Positions 62,953 through 64,000 of a stretch of DNA of 64,000 nucleotides are shown piece after piece. A program made the position numbers and the translations under genes. Source of the stretch: Mixta sp031457955 (GTDB taxonomy: Bacteria; Pseudomonadota; Gammaproteobacteria; Enterobacterales; Enterobacteriaceae); the NCBI RefSeq assembly GCF_031457955.1, contig NZ_JAVDXN010000004.1, positions 1 to 64,000 on the forward strand, read 5' to 3'. The notes under the pieces were generated by a model, which did no database searches, was not told where the DNA came from, and saw nothing but the letters and a program-made list of their open reading frames with translations. Every line of letters begins with the position of its first letter. The first letter of the stretch is position 1.

Positions 62953-63210
62953 TTAATGTTCTCTGTTATCGTCGGTTTTTGGCGGCACCGGATCATCGCC
63001 ACCCGGGTTTAAGGGGTGGCATTTTAATACGCGTTTGAGCGTCAACCAACTGCCTTTTATCATTCCGAACCTGCGCAATGATACAACTCCATATTGCGAG
63101 CAGGTCGGGTTAAAACGGCAGTGAGGACCCAGGAGAGGGCTAATGACGCGTTGGTAAACGCGGATCAGCGCAATCAGGAGCCGCGCGCCAGGCGACAGTG
63201 ACGACGCCAT
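62953..63210 (-). CDS. yidD: Membrane protein insertion efficiency factor YidD
   Basis: An 85-residue protein with an amphipathic N-terminus (LLIALIRVYQRVISPLLG) and the signature CRFNPTCSQYG. It overlaps the rnpA 3' end by 37 bp, the normal arrangement, and lies 2 bp before yidC. Confidence 0.94.
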   Translation of the reverse strand: MASSLSPGARLLIALIRVYQRVISPLLGPHCRFNPTCSQYGVVSLRRFGMIKGSWLTLKRVLKCHPLNPGGDDPVPPKTDDNREH

Positions 63211-63533
63211 AATTTCTCCAACGCTTCCATTAGCGCACGGTTATCGAGGTCAGCGACCCCTTTCTTGGCCACGACCACAAAATCCATTGCAGGGAGTTCG
63301 TGTTGGCGCAGGCGAAAGCTTTCGCGGGTCAATCGCTTGATCCGGTTACGCTCATGCGCACGCTTAACATTTTTTTTCGCGACGGTAAGACCGATACGGG
63401 GATGCCCCAGCGAATTAAGGCGGCCGAGTATGGTGATTTGCGGCGTGCCAGCCCGTTGTGGCTGCTGGAAGACGAAAGTGAAATGAGTGGGAGTTAGCAA
63501 ACGTAACTCCCTGGGAAATGCGAGCTTAACCAC
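63174..63533 (-). CDS. rnpA: Ribonuclease P protein component
   Basis: A 119-residue basic protein, almost identical to E. coli RnpA, with the RNR motif KRAHERNRIKRLTRESFR. It binds M1 RNA for tRNA 5' processing. It follows rpmH in the same transcript. Confidence 0.97.
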   Translation of the reverse strand: MVKLAFPRELRLLTPTHFTFVFQQPQRAGTPQITILGRLNSLGHPRIGLTVAKKNVKRAHERNRIKRLTRESFRLRQHELPAMDFVVVAKKGVADLDNRALMEALEKLWRRHCRLARGS

Positions 63534-63548
63534 TATGGGTTAGCTTTA

Positions 63549-63689
63549 TTACTTAGAAACGGTCAGACGAGAACGGCCTTTAGCACGACGACGTGCCAGA
63601 ACCTGACGACCATTTTTGGTTGCCATACGAGCACGGAAGCCGTGAGAACGGTTGCGCTTCAGTACGGACGGTTGAAAAGTGCGTTTCAT
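63549..63689 (-). CDS. rpmH: 50S ribosomal protein L34
   Basis: A 46-residue very basic protein beginning MKRTFQPSVLKRNRSHGFR and ending RSRLTVSK, the standard bL34 sequence. First gene of rpmH-rnpA-yidD-yidC. Confidence 0.97.
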   Translation of the reverse strand: MKRTFQPSVLKRNRSHGFRARMATKNGRQVLARRRAKGRSRLTVSK

Positions 63690-63788
63690 GGCGATTTCTA
63701 CCTAAACTTGAAAAATTTCACGTGGTGACGCGTACCCGGTTCAGTAAAACTGGCCGACGCCTCAGTGTATCTTTAATAAAGAGGCGGG

Positions 63789-63817
63789 ATTGTAATAATT
63801 GTACAGTCCGGAGTCAA
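63789..63817 (-). promoter_or_regulatory. rpmH promoter
   Basis: On the minus strand: -35 TTGACT (63812-63817), 17-bp spacer, -10 TACAAT (63789-63794), about 100 bp before the rpmH start. Confidence 0.78.
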
Positions 63818-64000
63818 TTTACTTCGCTTGTTGGCGCGCCTGGCTGCCCGAATCGACCTGCAAATCCTGTCGAAATCGACAAGGCGCATCACGCCGGGAC
63901 GAGAATTATACGGGGTCCATAATAAAGCGCAAGGATCGCGCGGGATCTTCTGCCGATCGTTTGCAGCAACGTTGCGTTAATAACGTGACGGCTGCCGAAA
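63818..64000. other. Left part of the rpmH-dnaA intergenic region
   Basis: No gene is seen. Three GATC sites lie at 63934, 63944 and 63955, spaced about one helical turn. By conserved order the divergent dnaA gene and its promoters should begin beyond the right edge. No perfect DnaA box is in this portion. Confidence 0.5.

Overview
The window is chromosomal DNA of an enteric gammaproteobacterium spanning the replication origin. The order rrn leader - hsrA - rbsRKBCAD, kup - ravA - viaA - asnC - mioC - oriC - mnmG - rsmG - atpIBEFHAGDC - glmU - glmS, pstSCAB - phoU, yieH/adeP and mnmE - yidC - yidD - rnpA - rpmH is the Enterobacterales oriC neighbourhood. Protein sequences are close to E. coli but clearly diverged. 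An acetoin (bud) operon and other small differences suggest Erwiniaceae (Pantoea/Mixta/Erwinia type); that genus-level guess is inference. No IS element, prophage, tRNA or CRISPR array was seen.

Layout. 1-300: leader and promoters P2/P1 of an rRNA operon that runs off the left edge on the minus strand. 481-7850: the MFS exporter hsrA and the ribose operon rbsDACBKR with two RbsR-type operators. 7859-12151: the 2,3-butanediol/acetoin operon budABC and its LysR regulator. 12142-18943: ygiW, kup, ravA-viaA, asnC (asnA is absent) and mioC. 18950-19330: oriC with DnaA boxes and three AT-rich 13-mers. 19388-33577: mnmG, rsmG, the complete F1Fo ATP synthase operon, glmU and glmS. 33731-34747: an accessory insert with a cspA-type cold-shock gene and its long leader, a decayed internal fragment of glmS, and a 43-residue secreted-peptide gene on the minus strand. 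34926-39638: Pho boxes and pstSCAB-phoU. 40006-44456: a GbpA-type lytic polysaccharide monooxygenase, yieH, adeP and a phosphopantetheinyl-transferase-like protein that has lost key motif residues.

44942-59562 is a surface/secretion island. It begins with an RcsB/FimZ-like LuxR regulator, then a self-contained type I export machine (TolC-like outer membrane protein, CvaA-like HlyD adaptor, CvaB-like peptidase-containing ABC exporter) and a 104-residue precursor with a canonical double-glycine leader and a glycine-zipper core. Together these look like an undescribed class II microcin system; no obvious immunity gene is present. It is followed by a four-gene chaperone-usher fimbrial operon and a 1026-residue autotransporter. 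The conserved backbone then resumes with mnmE, yidC, yidD, rnpA and rpmH, all on the minus strand; dnaA is expected just beyond the right edge.

Non-coding structure of note: tandem hairpins after pstS and one after rbsB; a 112-bp element with 20-bp perfect inverted repeats between yidC and mnmE; structured intergenic regions in the atp operon; and a complete CspA-type cold-shock leader.
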